Source of the DNA: Marinomonas aquiplantarum
GTDB taxonomy: Bacteria; Pseudomonadota; Gammaproteobacteria; Pseudomonadales; Marinomonadaceae
Reading direction: 5' to 3'
NCBI RefSeq assembly: GCF_003314975.1
Contig: NZ_QNRF01000007.1
Span: 124,001 to 188,000, forward strand
Length of the DNA stretch: 64,000 nt
Each line of letters starts with the position of its first letter. Within the stretch, counting starts at the first letter, position 1. Position numbers and translations under genes: made by a program. The notes beneath the pieces are model-generated. The model saw only the letters and a list, made by a program, of their open reading frames with translations, did not search any database and was not told the origin of the DNA. Below are positions 8,754 through 19,244 of this stretch, piece after piece.

Positions 8754-10089
8754 TTTGTCTCTTAGTGATGTCGCCCTTGCTTGTGATGGTGAGTTGGTGG
8801 GAGACAACCAATCACTCAGTAGTATAGTGACGGATACCCGACGCATTGTTCCGGGCTGTTTGTTTGTGGCTTTGCGTGGTGAGCGCTTTGATGGGCATGA
8901 TTTTATTGATCAGGCTATGTCTGCTGGTGCCGTTGCGGTGTTGAGTGAGGTTGAGTTGGACGGTGTTTGCCATGTGAAAGTGGCTAATACCCTAGAGGCG
9001 TATGGCCGTATTGCCAATTTGATACGTCAGGCCTTTACTGGTCCGGTGATATGCATTACCGGAAGTAATGGTAAAACCACTGTAAAAGATTGGTTAGCGC
9101 AATCCCTTAGCGGTCGAAATGTGTTAAAAACACGCGCCAATTTAAATAATCAAATTGGTTTGCCGCAGACATTGTTGGAATTGCAGTCGGACCATCAGGT
9201 GGCGGTCATTGAGGCGGGTACAAATTACCCAGGGGAAATTGCCAATCTAGCTCGAATTGCGATGCCGGATGTGGTGATTTTAACCAATGCCAGTGGTAGC
9301 CATTTTGAAGGTTTGGGCTCGCTGGAAGGTATTGCAAAAGAGAAGGGGTGTTTGATTACTGGAGCGGCGCAAAACGCGACGGTGATTTTAAACTCGGATG
9401 ACGGCTTTTTTGGTTATTGGTGCGACATAGCTGGTGACAGGACAGTCCTTTCTTTTGGCTTTACTGAGCAGGCGGATTTGTATGCGAAAGACATTGAACT
9501 AGGCGCAGATAGCAGTCGAGCCAAATTCTGTTATCAGGGTGAATCTTTGTCAGTGTTGATTGCAAGTCCTGGTCGTCATCAAATTGCCAACGGTATGGCA
9601 GTGGTGTTGGCTTTGTTATCTGTGGGCTTCTCTTTAGCGGTGGCTGTCGAGAAGCTGGCTCAGCCAATTCAGGTGGCTGGTCGAATGGAGCGCCTGAAAA
9701 CAAAAAAAGGGGCTCTGCTGATCAATGATTGTTACAATGCCAATCCAACTTCAGTTAAGGCGGCGATTGACGTTTTAACAATGCAATCTGCTCAATCTAC
9801 CTGGTTGGTGTTGGGTGGTTTAGGCGAACTTGGCGAGCGCCAAAATGAATTTCATGCAGAACTGGGAGAGTATGCAAAAACCAAAGGGATTACTCACTTG
9901 GTCTGTTTAGGGTCTTTAGCAGCGATTGCTGGAGAAGTGTTTAAACAGCAAGGTGGGAGCGTATATTTTTGTGAGAATCATGAAGAAGCGGCTGTTGTAG
10001 TACAAGAGCTAAATGAAAACCATGCTATTTTAGTGAAGGGCTCACGCTCGGCTAAGATGGAAAAAATTATAGAAAGATTAAAAGATTAG
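8743..10089 (+). CDS. murF: UDP-MurNAc-tripeptide : D-Ala-D-Ala ligase
   Basis: 448-residue ligase that adds the D-Ala-D-Ala made by Ddl (encoded downstream in the same operon), completing the UDP-MurNAc pentapeptide. ATP-binding loop GSNGKTT at 107-113. Further Mur-ligase marks include AGTNYPGEI and INDCYNANPTS. The ATG start lies inside murE (11-bp overlap). Confidence 0.96.
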   Translation: MLVNLSLSDVALACDGELVGDNQSLSSIVTDTRRIVPGCLFVALRGERFDGHDFIDQAMSAGAVAVLSEVELDGVCHVKVANTLEAYGRIANLIRQAFTGPVICITGSNGKTTVKDWLAQSLSGRNVLKTRANLNNQIGLPQTLLELQSDHQVAVIEAGTNYPGEIANLARIAMPDVVILTNASGSHFEGLGSLEGIAKEKGCLITGAAQNATVILNSDDGFFGYWCDIAGDRTVLSFGFTEQADLYAKDIELGADSSRAKFCYQGESLSVLIASPGRHQIANGMAVVLALLSVGFSLAVAVEKLAQPIQVAGRMERLKTKKGALLINDCYNANPTSVKAAIDVLTMQSAQSTWLVLGGLGELGERQNEFHAELGEYAKTKGITHLVCLGSLAAIAGEVFKQQGGSVYFCENHEEAAVVVQELNENHAILVKGSRSAKMEKIIERLKD

Positions 10090-10103
10090 GATGTTCTTGA
10101 GCG

Positions 10104-11186
10104 ATGTTACTTCTTCTAACGACCTATTTAAGTAAGTACCACACCTTTTTTACCGTATTTAATTATCTGTCACTGCGCGCCATTTTGGGTGTGCTGACGG
10201 CACTGGTTATTTCGTTGCTAATTGGTAATAAAGTCATTGTGATGTTGCAGCGCCTGCAAATTGGTCAGGCGATCCGAGATGATGGGCCACAAACCCATTT
10301 ATCCAAAGCGGGCACTCCTACTATGGGCGGTGCGTTGATTATTTTCTCTATTTCGGTCAGTACGATTCTGTGGGGCGATTTAACCAATCACTATGTCTGG
10401 TTAGTGCTCTTGGTGATGCTAAGTTTCGGGGCTATTGGCTGGGTAGACGACTATCGTAAAGTCGTCGAGAAAAACCCGAGAGGCTTGCCTGCGAAGTGGA
10501 AGTATTTTTGGCAAAGTTTTTTTGGTTTGGCGGCGGCGATATTCCTGTATCTGACAGCAACGACGCCAGCTGAGACGTCATTGATCGTGCCATTGTTTAA
10601 AGATATCGTGATACCGCTTGGTATTTTCTTTGTGGTGCTGACCTACTTCGTCATCGTGGGCACCAGTAATGCGGTTAACCTGACCGATGGTCTTGATGGG
10701 CTGGCAATTCTACCGACTGTGTTGGTTGGTGGCGCCTTGGGTATTTTTGCTTATTTGACTGGTAACAGCCAATTTTCTGAATACTTGTTGATTCCCTATG
10801 TTCAAGGAACAGGGGAGTTGTTGGTGTTTTGTGCGGCTTTGGCTGGGGCGGGCTTAGGCTTTTTATGGTTCAACACTTATCCTGCGCAAATTTTCATGGG
10901 CGATGTGGGTTCACTTGCCCTTGGTGCCGCCTTAGGTGTAATTGCGGTCATCGTGCGACAGGAGTTGGTGCTGTTTATCATGGGTGGTGTGTTTGTGATG
11001 GAGACTGTATCTGTCATCTTGCAAGTAGCCTCCTATAAACTGACCAAGCGTCGTATTTTTAGAATGGCGCCAATTCATCATCATTTTGAGTTGAAAGGCT
11101 GGGCTGAACCAAAAGTGATCGTACGTTTCTGGATCATTACTGTGTGTTTGGTATTGATTGGTTTGGCTACGCTGAAAGTACGTTAG
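10104..11186 (+). CDS. mraY: phospho-MurNAc-pentapeptide transferase (lipid I synthase)
   Basis: 360-residue integral membrane enzyme with about ten helices that transfers phospho-MurNAc-pentapeptide to undecaprenyl phosphate. Catalytic and substrate motifs are intact: WVDDYRK with the D115-D116 pair, [10 protein letters not shown], and the cytoplasmic loop [12 protein letters not shown]. Length is typical. Starts 14 bp after murF. Confidence 0.97.
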   Translation: MLLLLTTYLSKYHTFFTVFNYLSLRAILGVLTALVISLLIGNKVIVMLQRLQIGQAIRDDGPQTHLSKAGTPTMGGALIIFSISVSTILWGDLTNHYVWLVLLVMLSFGAIGWVDDYRKVVEKNPRGLPAKWKYFWQSFFGLAAAIFLYLTATTPAETSLIVPLFKDIVIPLGIFFVVLTYFVIVGTSNAVNLTDGLDGLAILPTVLVGGALGIFAYLTGNSQFSEYLLIPYVQGTGELLVFCAALAGAGLGFLWFNTYPAQIFMGDVGSLALGAALGVIAVIVRQELVLFIMGGVFVMETVSVILQVASYKLTKRRIFRMAPIHHHFELKGWAEPKVIVRFWIITVCLVLIGLATLKVR

Positions 11187-11196
11187 GAGAGTTGTC

Positions 11197-12543
11197 ATGT
11201 CGTTGATCGGGTCAGATCGGGTTAGAGCCGTTGTCGGCTTGGGAGCGACAGGCTTGTCTTGCGCGCGCTTTTTGGCGAGTAAAGGCTTGGGCTTTTATGT
11301 GGTCGATTCAAGAGAACAGCCACCAGGCTTAGAGGATGTAAAGGCGTTTTGTCCGCCGGAGCGGATTTTTACCGGTGAGCTTGAGGTGCTGGAAACCTTA
11401 GGTGTCACCGAATTGTTTGTCAGTCCGGGCATTGCTCTTAAAACCCCTGTTTTACAACGCTTAGCGGAGCAGGGCGTGTCTATGCGTGGTGATATCGATT
11501 TGTTTTGCGATTACGCCAACGCCCCTTTTATTGCGATCACAGGTTCTAATGCAAAAAGTACGGTGACCAGTTTGCTGGCTTTACTGTTACAGGCAGTGGG
11601 GCATAAAGCCATTGCTGGCGGTAACTTGGGGTTGCCTGCACTGGATTTGCTGGCGCCAGATGTGGATTTCTATGTGTTGGAGTTGTCCAGCTTTCAGCTT
11701 GAAACTACCCATGCTTTGCAGGCGGATGTCGCTTGTTTGTTGAATGTCTCAGAAGATCATATGGATCGTTATGACGATTTGTATTCTTATCAAAGGGCCA
11801 AGCAAAGAGTCTATCGCGGTTGTAAAGCGGCCGTCTGTAATAAACAAGATATTCTGACCGCGCCTTTGCTCGCAGAAGGTGTACCGGTTCGAGCCTTTAC
11901 GACTAAGAGCCCAGACCTGAAAGAATTTGGTTTATTGCCGGATGAATCCGGTGCATGGCTGTGTCGTGGTGTTGAGCGTTTATATCATACTTCTCAAATC
12001 GCTTTAAAAGGTTCGCACAATCACGCCAATGTATTGGCTTGTTTGGCTATGTTGGAATTGCTAAAAGTGGATGTGACATCGTCGAAAATTGCCGCGGTGT
12101 TAGCGGAATTTGGTGGTTTGGCTCATCGCTGTGAAACAATACGTGAGCACCAGGGGGTGACTTACATTAATGATTCTAAAGGTACGAACGTCGGTGCGAC
12201 CTTAGCGGCCTTGCAAGGTTTGGGAAGCAATCAGAAGAATATTTTGTTGTTAGCGGGTGGTGATGGTAAAGGGGCCGAATTCAAGGATCTTGCTAAGCCC
12301 ATGCTTGCGTATGTTCGTCATCTTTATCTGTTTGGTAAAGATGCTCACCGCATTGCTGAAATTGTACCTGAAGGGGTTGAATTGTCTCGCTTTGATACGC
12401 TTGATGATATGGTTGCGGCGTCTTCTCAGCTGGCTCGGCCTGGTGATATTGTCTTGTTTTCACCTGCCTGTTCGAGTTTGGATATGTATAAGAACTTTGA
12501 GCAGCGTGGTCAGCATTTTGTTGATTTGGTTAATCAGCTATGA
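11197..12543 (+). CDS. murD: UDP-MurNAc-L-Ala : D-glutamate ligase
   Basis: 448-residue ligase adding D-Glu, the second stem-peptide residue. N-terminal nucleotide-binding fold beginning AVVGLGATGLSCARF, ATP-binding loop GSNAKST at 116-122 (a common MurD variant with Ala before Lys), then NVSEDHMDRY and INDSKGTN. The 3' end overlaps ftsW by 4 bp (ATGA). Confidence 0.96.
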   Translation: MSLIGSDRVRAVVGLGATGLSCARFLASKGLGFYVVDSREQPPGLEDVKAFCPPERIFTGELEVLETLGVTELFVSPGIALKTPVLQRLAEQGVSMRGDIDLFCDYANAPFIAITGSNAKSTVTSLLALLLQAVGHKAIAGGNLGLPALDLLAPDVDFYVLELSSFQLETTHALQADVACLLNVSEDHMDRYDDLYSYQRAKQRVYRGCKAAVCNKQDILTAPLLAEGVPVRAFTTKSPDLKEFGLLPDESGAWLCRGVERLYHTSQIALKGSHNHANVLACLAMLELLKVDVTSSKIAAVLAEFGGLAHRCETIREHQGVTYINDSKGTNVGATLAALQGLGSNQKNILLLAGGDGKGAEFKDLAKPMLAYVRHLYLFGKDAHRIAEIVPEGVELSRFDTLDDMVAASSQLARPGDIVLFSPACSSLDMYKNFEQRGQHFVDLVNQL

Positions 12544-13727
12544 CTTGGCTAACTCAGTTTGACCGAGTGTCTCTGCGCGAATTTATCCGTGTGGATGCTT
12601 GGTTTTTGGCATCTGTCGTGGCCATATTGGCGTTGGGTTTGGTGATGGTGTCAAGTGCCTCTATTTCCATCTCCGAAAGCATTCACGGTCATCCGTATTT
12701 CTTTATGGTAAGGCAGTCTCTTTATCTTTTACTTGGTTTAATGTTTGGTGCGGTGATGTTGTCGTTGCCCACTGCTCAATTGCAAAAATGGGGCATCCTG
12801 ATGATGGGGTTGTCTCTGATTTTGTTGATCCTAGTGTTAGTGCCAGGCATAGGGAAAAGTGTTAACGGGAGTCGTCGCTGGATCAATCTTGTGGTCTTTA
12901 ACTTGCAAGCTTCGGAAGTCGCCAAAGTTTGTATGGTGGTGTATGTCTCTGGTTACTTAGTACGTCGCGCCGATCGAGTTCGTGAAGGTTGGGTTGGATT
13001 CGTTCTGCCTCTCTGTCTGTGTAGTGTTTTTCTGCTGTTTTTGCTTTTTGAGCCGGATTTTGGGGCTTCCGTTGTACTGTTGGGCACGGTGATGGTGTTG
13101 CTGTTTCTTGGTGGTGCGCCCCTTTATCAATTCTTACTTTTGTTGGCTGCAGCGGTTTGTATGCTTGGGGTTGTTGCCATATCCGAGAGTTACCGGCTGA
13201 AACGTCTAATGAACTTTATTGACCCGTGGGCCGATCCGTTTAACGAGGGCTATCAGTTAAGTCAGGCATTAATTGCTTATGGTCGAGGTGAGTGGTTTGG
13301 TCTTGGGTTAGGGAATAGTGTGCAGAAGCTGTCTTATTTACCGGAAGCTCATACGGATTTTGTGTTTTCAATTTGGGTGGAAGAGACCGGCATGGTGGGC
13401 GGTTTATTATTGATTCTGTTGTTTGGTTTGATGGTGAGTCGCGCGTTCAAGATTGGTTATCGTGCTATGTCTCTCGATCGGCCTTTTGCTGCCTATATGT
13501 GTTTTGGTTTTGCCATTCTTATTTTGGCGCAGGTGATTATTAATATTGGGGTGAATACGGGCTTCTTGCCAACTAAGGGCTTGACCTTGCCGCTGATTAG
13601 TTTTGGTGGCAGTAGTTTAATTATTACGCTGGCCAGTTTGTTTGTTGTGGCTCGTGTGGATGTGGAAAACCGTCGAGCTCAATGGTCAGACTCGAGTGCC
13701 AATACGGATAAAGAGAGTGAGCGATGA
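12540..13727 (+). CDS. ftsW: septal peptidoglycan glycosyltransferase FtsW (SEDS family)
   Basis: 395-residue polytopic SEDS protein that polymerises lipid II at the septum together with FtsI. Visible family motifs are NGSRRWI, EPDFGAS, AHTDFVFSIWVEETG and the C-terminal LPLISFGGSS. Overlaps murD at its start and murG at its end, each by 4 bp. Confidence 0.96.
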   Translation: MTWLTQFDRVSLREFIRVDAWFLASVVAILALGLVMVSSASISISESIHGHPYFFMVRQSLYLLLGLMFGAVMLSLPTAQLQKWGILMMGLSLILLILVLVPGIGKSVNGSRRWINLVVFNLQASEVAKVCMVVYVSGYLVRRADRVREGWVGFVLPLCLCSVFLLFLLFEPDFGASVVLLGTVMVLLFLGGAPLYQFLLLLAAAVCMLGVVAISESYRLKRLMNFIDPWADPFNEGYQLSQALIAYGRGEWFGLGLGNSVQKLSYLPEAHTDFVFSIWVEETGMVGGLLLILLFGLMVSRAFKIGYRAMSLDRPFAAYMCFGFAILILAQVIINIGVNTGFLPTKGLTLPLISFGGSSLIITLASLFVVARVDVENRRAQWSDSSANTDKESER

Positions 13728-14797
13728 GTAAGGTGAAAAAAGTCGTCATCATGGCTGGCGGTACAGGTGGTCATATTTATCCTGCATTAGCTTGTGCGCA
13801 TGACTTTAGGGAAAAAGGTATAGAGGTGCATTGGTTAGGGTCGAAAGCAGGCATGGAAGAATCCATTGTGCCGCAGCACGATATCCCACTGCATACTCTG
13901 TCTATTAAAGGGGTGCGTGGAAAGGGTGTGTTGGGGCTTGCCGCTGCGCCATTTCGTATTCTTCATGCCATTGGTCAGGCGATTGCCGTTCTGCAATCTT
14001 TAAAGCCAGACGTGGTATTGGGGATGGGTGGATTTGTTGCTGGGCCTGGTGGTGTTGCAGCAAAATTGCTTGGCATCCCGTTGGCGATTCATGAGCAAAA
14101 CGCGGTAGCTGGGACTACAAATAAACTGTTGGCCAAAGTGGCTGGTTTAAAAATGCAGGCGTTTTCTGGGGCTTTGCCTAACGCATTAACGTTAGGCAAC
14201 CCAATTCGCCGTGATATTTTGCAACAAGTTGTGCGCTCATCTCGTTTGGAAACAGCAAGGCCCTTAAGGCTGTTGGTTGTTGGTGGGAGCTTAGGGGCGA
14301 AAGCGATTAATGATGTTATCCCTAAAGTGCTGGCTGAATGGCCTTTTTCTCAGCGACTGGATGTTTGGCATCAAACCGGAAAGCGTAATCACCAAGATGT
14401 GCAAGCTTTGTATGATTCTCTAGAGGTTGAGGCGCGTGTTGATGCGTATTTAGAGAATATGAATCAAGCGTATTATTGGGCGGATGTGGTATTGTGCCGG
14501 GCTGGTGCAATGACGGTTAGTGAATTGGCAGTAGCTGGTTTGCCTTCGATATTGGTGCCATACCCTTTTGCCATTGATGACCATCAAACAGAAAATGCCC
14601 GTCATCTTGAGAAAGTAGGTGGGGCTTATTTGTTGCCACAGCCTGAACTCAGTAGTGAAAAGGTTATTTCGATGCTAGCAGGCTTGCTAGAAAGTGAAGA
14701 AACATTGTTGAAAATGGGGGAGCAAGCGAAGTTGGTTGCTCATCCGAGTGCAACACAAGATGTGGTTGCACATTGCTTAAGGTTAGTTAAATCATGA
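13724..14797 (+). CDS. murG: lipid II synthase MurG (GlcNAc transferase)
   Basis: 357-residue peripheral membrane GT-B glycosyltransferase that adds GlcNAc to lipid I. The N-terminal glycine-rich loop [14 protein letters not shown] (11-24) and the donor-binding motifs [12 protein letters not shown] and [12 protein letters not shown] are present. Four-base overlaps with both ftsW and murC point to translational coupling. Confidence 0.97.
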   Translation: MSKVKKVVIMAGGTGGHIYPALACAHDFREKGIEVHWLGSKAGMEESIVPQHDIPLHTLSIKGVRGKGVLGLAAAPFRILHAIGQAIAVLQSLKPDVVLGMGGFVAGPGGVAAKLLGIPLAIHEQNAVAGTTNKLLAKVAGLKMQAFSGALPNALTLGNPIRRDILQQVVRSSRLETARPLRLLVVGGSLGAKAINDVIPKVLAEWPFSQRLDVWHQTGKRNHQDVQALYDSLEVEARVDAYLENMNQAYYWADVVLCRAGAMTVSELAVAGLPSILVPYPFAIDDHQTENARHLEKVGGAYLLPQPELSSEKVISMLAGLLESEETLLKMGEQAKLVAHPSATQDVVAHCLRLVKS

Positions 14798-16215
14798 TAG
14801 AAAACAAAGCTCAATACGATATCCCGACCATGCGTCGAATCCAGAATATTCACTTCATTGGTATTGGTGGTGTGGGGATGTGTGGCATTGCAGAAGTGCT
14901 GCATAACCAAGGGTATCAAGTATCTGGCTCTGATCTTAAAGCGTCTTCTACGACGGATCGTTTAGCGGAGTTAGGAATTAAAATATACATAGGGCACATG
15001 GAGGAGAATGTTCATGATGCTCATGTGATTGTGGTTTCCACTGCGATTAATGAAGCAAACCCAGAAATTATTTGGGGTAAAGAGCATCGTATTCCGATTG
15101 TCCGACGAGCTGAGATGCTTGCTGAACTGATGCGTTACCGTCATGGAATCGCCGTTGCCGGTACGCATGGTAAGACCACCACAACCAGTTTAATGGCGTC
15201 CGTGCTGGCGGCGACAGGTGAGACACCAACCTTTGTTATTGGTGGCCGATTAACCAGTGCTGGTACTAATGCTCAGCTTGGTAGTAGTTCTTATTTGGTA
15301 GCAGAAGCGGATGAGAGTGATGCGTCTTTTTTACATTTGCAGCCTCAAACGGTGATTGTTACCAATATTGATGAAGACCACATGGATACCTATCAAGGTG
15401 ATTTTGAGAAGGTAAAACACACTTTTGTAGAGTTTGTTCATAACCTGCCTTTCTATGGTTTGGCGGTAATGTGTGTGGATGATGCGAATGTCCGTGAGAT
15501 ACTACCTGCTCTGAGCCGTCCTGTGTTGACTTATGGTATAGAGCAAGAAGCCGACTTTTACGCGACGGACATCAAGCAGACAGGGCGTTATTGTGAGTTT
15601 ATGGCGCATCGCCCTGAAGGTGAGCCATTGAAGATACGTCTGCCGATGCCGGGTCGTCACAATGTGCTGAATGCTTTGTCGACAATCGCAGTCGCTACCG
15701 ACTTAGGTGTCGAGGCAGCGGCTATTCAAGCCGGTTTGATGGGATTTGAAGGGGTTGGTCGACGTTTTCAAGAGCAACAACCTTTGGCGCTTGGTAATGG
15801 TTCAGAAGTCATGTTTGTGGATGATTATGGTCATCACCCAAGTGAAGTGTTGGCGACGATTAAAGCCATTCGAGAAGGTTGGCCTGAAAAGCGTCTAGTG
15901 ATGGTTTATCAACCACACCGATTCTCTCGTACCCGTGATTTATATGAAGACTTTGTTCGCGTGTTGTCGCAAGTGGATGTGTTGCTGCTGCTGGATGTTT
16001 ATGCAGCTGGCGAGCAGCCGATCAACGGTGCGGATAGTCGTTCTTTATGCGGTAGCATTCGTCAGCGCGGTACAGTCGATCCAATTCACGTAGGTGGTGA
16101 ATCGGATTTGCGAGCCATTTTGAGTAATGTGCTTCGTGAAGGGGATTTGCTCATCACTCAAGGTGCTGGTGATATCGGATCGGTGTCGAAAAAATTGTCT
16201 GTGGATGGGATTTGA
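14794..16215 (+). CDS. murC: UDP-MurNAc : L-alanine ligase
   Basis: 473-residue ligase that adds the first stem-peptide residue. N-terminal Rossmann motif [15 protein letters not shown] (21-35), ATP-binding loop GTHGKTTT (123-130), and [16 protein letters not shown] near the C-terminal domain. No murB is found between murC and ddl, as is usual for many gammaproteobacteria with this cluster. Confidence 0.97.
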   Translation: MIENKAQYDIPTMRRIQNIHFIGIGGVGMCGIAEVLHNQGYQVSGSDLKASSTTDRLAELGIKIYIGHMEENVHDAHVIVVSTAINEANPEIIWGKEHRIPIVRRAEMLAELMRYRHGIAVAGTHGKTTTTSLMASVLAATGETPTFVIGGRLTSAGTNAQLGSSSYLVAEADESDASFLHLQPQTVIVTNIDEDHMDTYQGDFEKVKHTFVEFVHNLPFYGLAVMCVDDANVREILPALSRPVLTYGIEQEADFYATDIKQTGRYCEFMAHRPEGEPLKIRLPMPGRHNVLNALSTIAVATDLGVEAAAIQAGLMGFEGVGRRFQEQQPLALGNGSEVMFVDDYGHHPSEVLATIKAIREGWPEKRLVMVYQPHRFSRTRDLYEDFVRVLSQVDVLLLLDVYAAGEQPINGADSRSLCGSIRQRGTVDPIHVGGESDLRAILSNVLREGDLLITQGAGDIGSVSKKLSVDGI

Positions 16216-16216
16216 T

Positions 16217-17164
16217 ATGTTGAAAGCGTTGCAAGATTCAGTGATCGCCGTGATTTATGGTGGTCGTTCTGCAGAACGTGAAGTGTCGTTAGAAAGTGGC
16301 ACTATGGTGTCTAAGGCGTTGCGTTCTAAAGGCTATCAAGTCGTTGATGTGGATCTGTATGGTGCAGAGCAATCAGCGGATCCTATTGCCCAACTACAGT
16401 CTATCGAGTTTGATTTAGCCTTTATTGCCTTACATGGTGGTGAAGGTGAAGATGGTCGAGTTCAAGCATTATTGGAAATGATGGGGAAACCTTATACAGG
16501 CAGCTCTCCGTTGGCCTGCGGTTTCGCTATGGATAAAGTGCTCACTAAGCGATTCTGGCGCGGTTTAGGTATTCCAACGCCAGCGTATTTGTCTTTTTCC
16601 GGAGAGGCAAGTGTTGCTGAGATTGAGCAAGCAATGTCTTATCCTTTGATTGTTAAGCCGTCTCGTGAAGGGTCTACTATTGGTATCAATAAGGTTGCCA
16701 ATAAAGAAGAGCTAGAGGTCGCTTTGCAGCAGGCTTTAGAATACGATTCGGATGTGTTGGTTGAGGAGTTTGTTAACGGGCCGGAGTTCACCATCACCAT
16801 CATCGATGATGAGGCGTATCCGCCGATTGGTTTGCAGCCCTCAGAGGATCATAAGCTTTATGACTATGAGGCAAAATACCTAGCAGATGATACACAATAC
16901 CTTTTGCCTTGTGGTTTGAATAAGGATGATGAGGCCGAGTTAAAACGTTTGTCTTTGGAAGCTTATCGATCATTAGGTTGTCGTGGTTGGGGGCGTGTCG
17001 ATGTGATGCGAGATCAGCAGGGGCAGTTTTGGGTGCTGGAAGTAAATACGGCGCCTGGTATGACGTCTCACAGCCTTGTGCCGATGGCAGCAGCGCATGT
17101 TGGATTAGATTATGCGGCCTTGGTGGAAAAAATCGCTCAGCAGGCTTGGTCTCAAGCAAGGTAA
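16217..17164 (+). CDS. ddl: D-alanine : D-alanine ligase
   Basis: 315-residue ATP-grasp ligase producing D-Ala-D-Ala for MurF. Marks: VIYGGRSAEREVSLESG at the N-terminus, KPSREGSTIGI in the ATP-grasp region, and LEVNTAPGMTSHSL at the C-terminus. The frame is open 30 codons further upstream inside murC, but homology starts at the ATG at 16217, two bases after the murC stop, with GGATGGGA as a possible ribosome binding site. Confidence 0.95.
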   Translation: MLKALQDSVIAVIYGGRSAEREVSLESGTMVSKALRSKGYQVVDVDLYGAEQSADPIAQLQSIEFDLAFIALHGGEGEDGRVQALLEMMGKPYTGSSPLACGFAMDKVLTKRFWRGLGIPTPAYLSFSGEASVAEIEQAMSYPLIVKPSREGSTIGINKVANKEELEVALQQALEYDSDVLVEEFVNGPEFTITIIDDEAYPPIGLQPSEDHKLYDYEAKYLADDTQYLLPCGLNKDDEAELKRLSLEAYRSLGCRGWGRVDVMRDQQGQFWVLEVNTAPGMTSHSLVPMAAAHVGLDYAALVEKIAQQAWSQAR

Positions 17165-17173
17165 ACAACATTT

Positions 17174-17854
17174 ATGAGGCTGGCAGCGTTCATTGGAGCG
17201 ATACTTTTAATTGTGGTAGCAAGTTTTCAAGGGGAGGATTCCCCAGATACTTGGTTTGCAATTGAAAAAATAGACATACAAGGGAATTTGCAAAATACCA
17301 CGCAAGTGGAGCTTCAGCGAGAGTTTTCATCGCTTTTAGGGCAAAGCTTGTTGGGGTTGTCTGTGAAAGAGGCCTTGGCTGTGGTTTTGTCATCACCATG
17401 GGTGGAAAAGGCAGAGGTTCGTAAAGTTTGGCCAAATACCTTGCAGGTGATTGTGCACGAATACGTCCCTCTTGCATACTGGCGCGATGGGCAAATCATT
17501 TCCGCTTCGGCAGTGGTGATTTCTCCTCGAGTGTTGCCGGATTTGCCGCTGCCCATTTTGTATGGTCCAGTGGATTCAAGTGACGTTGTATTGGAGCAGT
17601 TTGGTCTTATTAGTCAGGTGTTAGCATCGACGTCATTGCGGATTGCGAGACTCACTTTGGAGCCTAGGGGGGCTTGGCAGATTGTTTTTAGCAACGGCCT
17701 AGCAGTTAAGCTGGGTCGAGATGATATTTTAGAGCGATTACAGCGCTTTATAGCCGTGTATAAAAGCGATTTATCAGGTAGAATAGAACAAATTACTTCA
17801 GTCGATGCGCGTTACCCTCATGGGGTCGCGGTGGGCTGGAAGAAAAAAAATTGA
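17174..17854 (+). CDS. ftsQ: cell division protein FtsQ
   Basis: 226-residue bitopic divisome scaffold that recruits FtsL and FtsB. N-terminal transmembrane helix about 2-20, POTRA domain starting IEKIDIQGNLQNTTQVEL, and the FtsQ beta domain to the C-terminus. On the short side for the family because the cytoplasmic N-terminus is only a couple of residues. Position between ddl and ftsA supports the call. Confidence 0.93.
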   Translation: MRLAAFIGAILLIVVASFQGEDSPDTWFAIEKIDIQGNLQNTTQVELQREFSSLLGQSLLGLSVKEALAVVLSSPWVEKAEVRKVWPNTLQVIVHEYVPLAYWRDGQIISASAVVISPRVLPDLPLPILYGPVDSSDVVLEQFGLISQVLASTSLRIARLTLEPRGAWQIVFSNGLAVKLGRDDILERLQRFIAVYKSDLSGRIEQITSVDARYPHGVAVGWKKKN

Positions 17855-17928
17855 TTTTGGCCCGTTTGTTGCTTTTTTAAACAACTAAATGGTCCGGATT
17901 ACAACGCACATAATACCGGGAAGGTGAA

Positions 17929-19203
17929 ATGATAGTCGGTCTAGATGTAGGCACATCGAAAGTTATCTGTTTGGTTGGTGAAGTACTGGCTGATGGTAGT
18001 TTGGAAATTGTCGGTATTGGCTCTCATAGTTCAAAAGGAATGAAGCGCGGCGTTGTCATTAATATTGAGTCAACAGTTCAGTCCATTCAGCGAGCCGTTG
18101 AAGAAGCTGAGTTGATGGCTGGCTGTAATATTCATTCGGTTTACGTCAGTGTGGCAGGCAGCCACATCCGAAGTCTTAATTCTCACGGTATTGTTGCGGT
18201 GAAGGATGGAGAGGTTCAAACGGAAGATATTGAACGTGTGATAGATGCGGCGCAAGCTGTGCCTATTTCATCGGACCAGCGAGTACTGCATATTCTGCCT
18301 CAAGAATATCACATTGACTCTCAGGAGGGGATTAAAGACCCACTTGGTATGTCGGGTGTGAGATTAGAGGCCAATGTTCATTTGATTACTGGCGCGGTCA
18401 ACGCGGTGATGAATGTTGAGAAGTGCATTAAGCGATGTGGTTTGGGCGTAGATGGTGTCATCCTGTCTCAGTTGGCGTCCAGTGATTCGTCATTGAGCGA
18501 GGATGAGAAAGATTTAGGTGTTTGCCTGATTGATATCGGTGCCGGTACTTCAGACATTGCAGTTTGGATCGATGGTGCTTTGCATCATACCGCTGTCGTG
18601 CCTGTGGCAGGAGATCAAGTAACCAATGATATTTCAATGGCCTTGAGAACTCCGACACAGCATGCTGAAGAAATTAAGGTGAAGTATGCTTGCGCTATGT
18701 CTTCTATGGCGTCGACTGATCAAGTGTTGCAGGTGCCCAGTGTTGGGGATCGTCAACCTCGATCTATTACACGCCATGCTTTAACGGAAGTGGTAGAGGC
18801 AAGATACGAAGAAATTTACAATTTAATTCTGGATGAATTAAGACGCAGTGGTTACGCCGAGCGTATCCCTGCAGGTATTGTGATTACTGGTGGTACGTCG
18901 CTCATGGAAGGTGCAGCAGACTTGGCAGAGAAGGTTTTTCAAATGCCAGTGAGGTTGTCTGTGCCAGATTGTACTAAAGGAATGTCAGATATTGTCGATA
19001 ACCCAATATATTCAACCAGTGTTGGATTATTGGCTTATGGTAGTAAAGAGGCTGATGTAGCCGAAATCGCTAAAGGGATGATGTCTAAGACGCAAACTAA
19101 ACGTGAAGCATCAATTTTGGCTCCGAAGAATGAAACCAAGCCATCTTTCAGTGCAACGAAAGCTTGGCAGAAGTTGAAACATTGGTTTCAAAGTTATATC
19201 TAA
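17929..19203 (+). CDS. ftsA: cell division protein FtsA
   Basis: 424-residue actin-like ATPase that tethers FtsZ to the membrane and recruits later divisome proteins. Phosphate-binding motifs are visible: VGLDVGTSKV at the N-terminus, LIDIGAGTSDIAV in the middle and VITGGTSLMEG. The last residues (KAWQKLKHWFQSYI) form the expected amphipathic membrane-targeting helix. A 74-bp gap separates it from ftsQ, large enough for an internal promoter. Confidence 0.97.
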   Translation: MIVGLDVGTSKVICLVGEVLADGSLEIVGIGSHSSKGMKRGVVINIESTVQSIQRAVEEAELMAGCNIHSVYVSVAGSHIRSLNSHGIVAVKDGEVQTEDIERVIDAAQAVPISSDQRVLHILPQEYHIDSQEGIKDPLGMSGVRLEANVHLITGAVNAVMNVEKCIKRCGLGVDGVILSQLASSDSSLSEDEKDLGVCLIDIGAGTSDIAVWIDGALHHTAVVPVAGDQVTNDISMALRTPTQHAEEIKVKYACAMSSMASTDQVLQVPSVGDRQPRSITRHALTEVVEARYEEIYNLILDELRRSGYAERIPAGIVITGGTSLMEGAADLAEKVFQMPVRLSVPDCTKGMSDIVDNPIYSTSVGLLAYGSKEADVAEIAKGMMSKTQTKREASILAPKNETKPSFSATKAWQKLKHWFQSYI

Positions 19204-19244
19204 CCAAAATTGATAGCGAATTTTTTTGAGGAGCGAGTAAGCCC

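Noticed and set aside
16127..16216. Extended N-terminus for ddl inside murC
   Set aside because: No family similarity in the extension; the ATG at 16217 gives the normal Ddl length.
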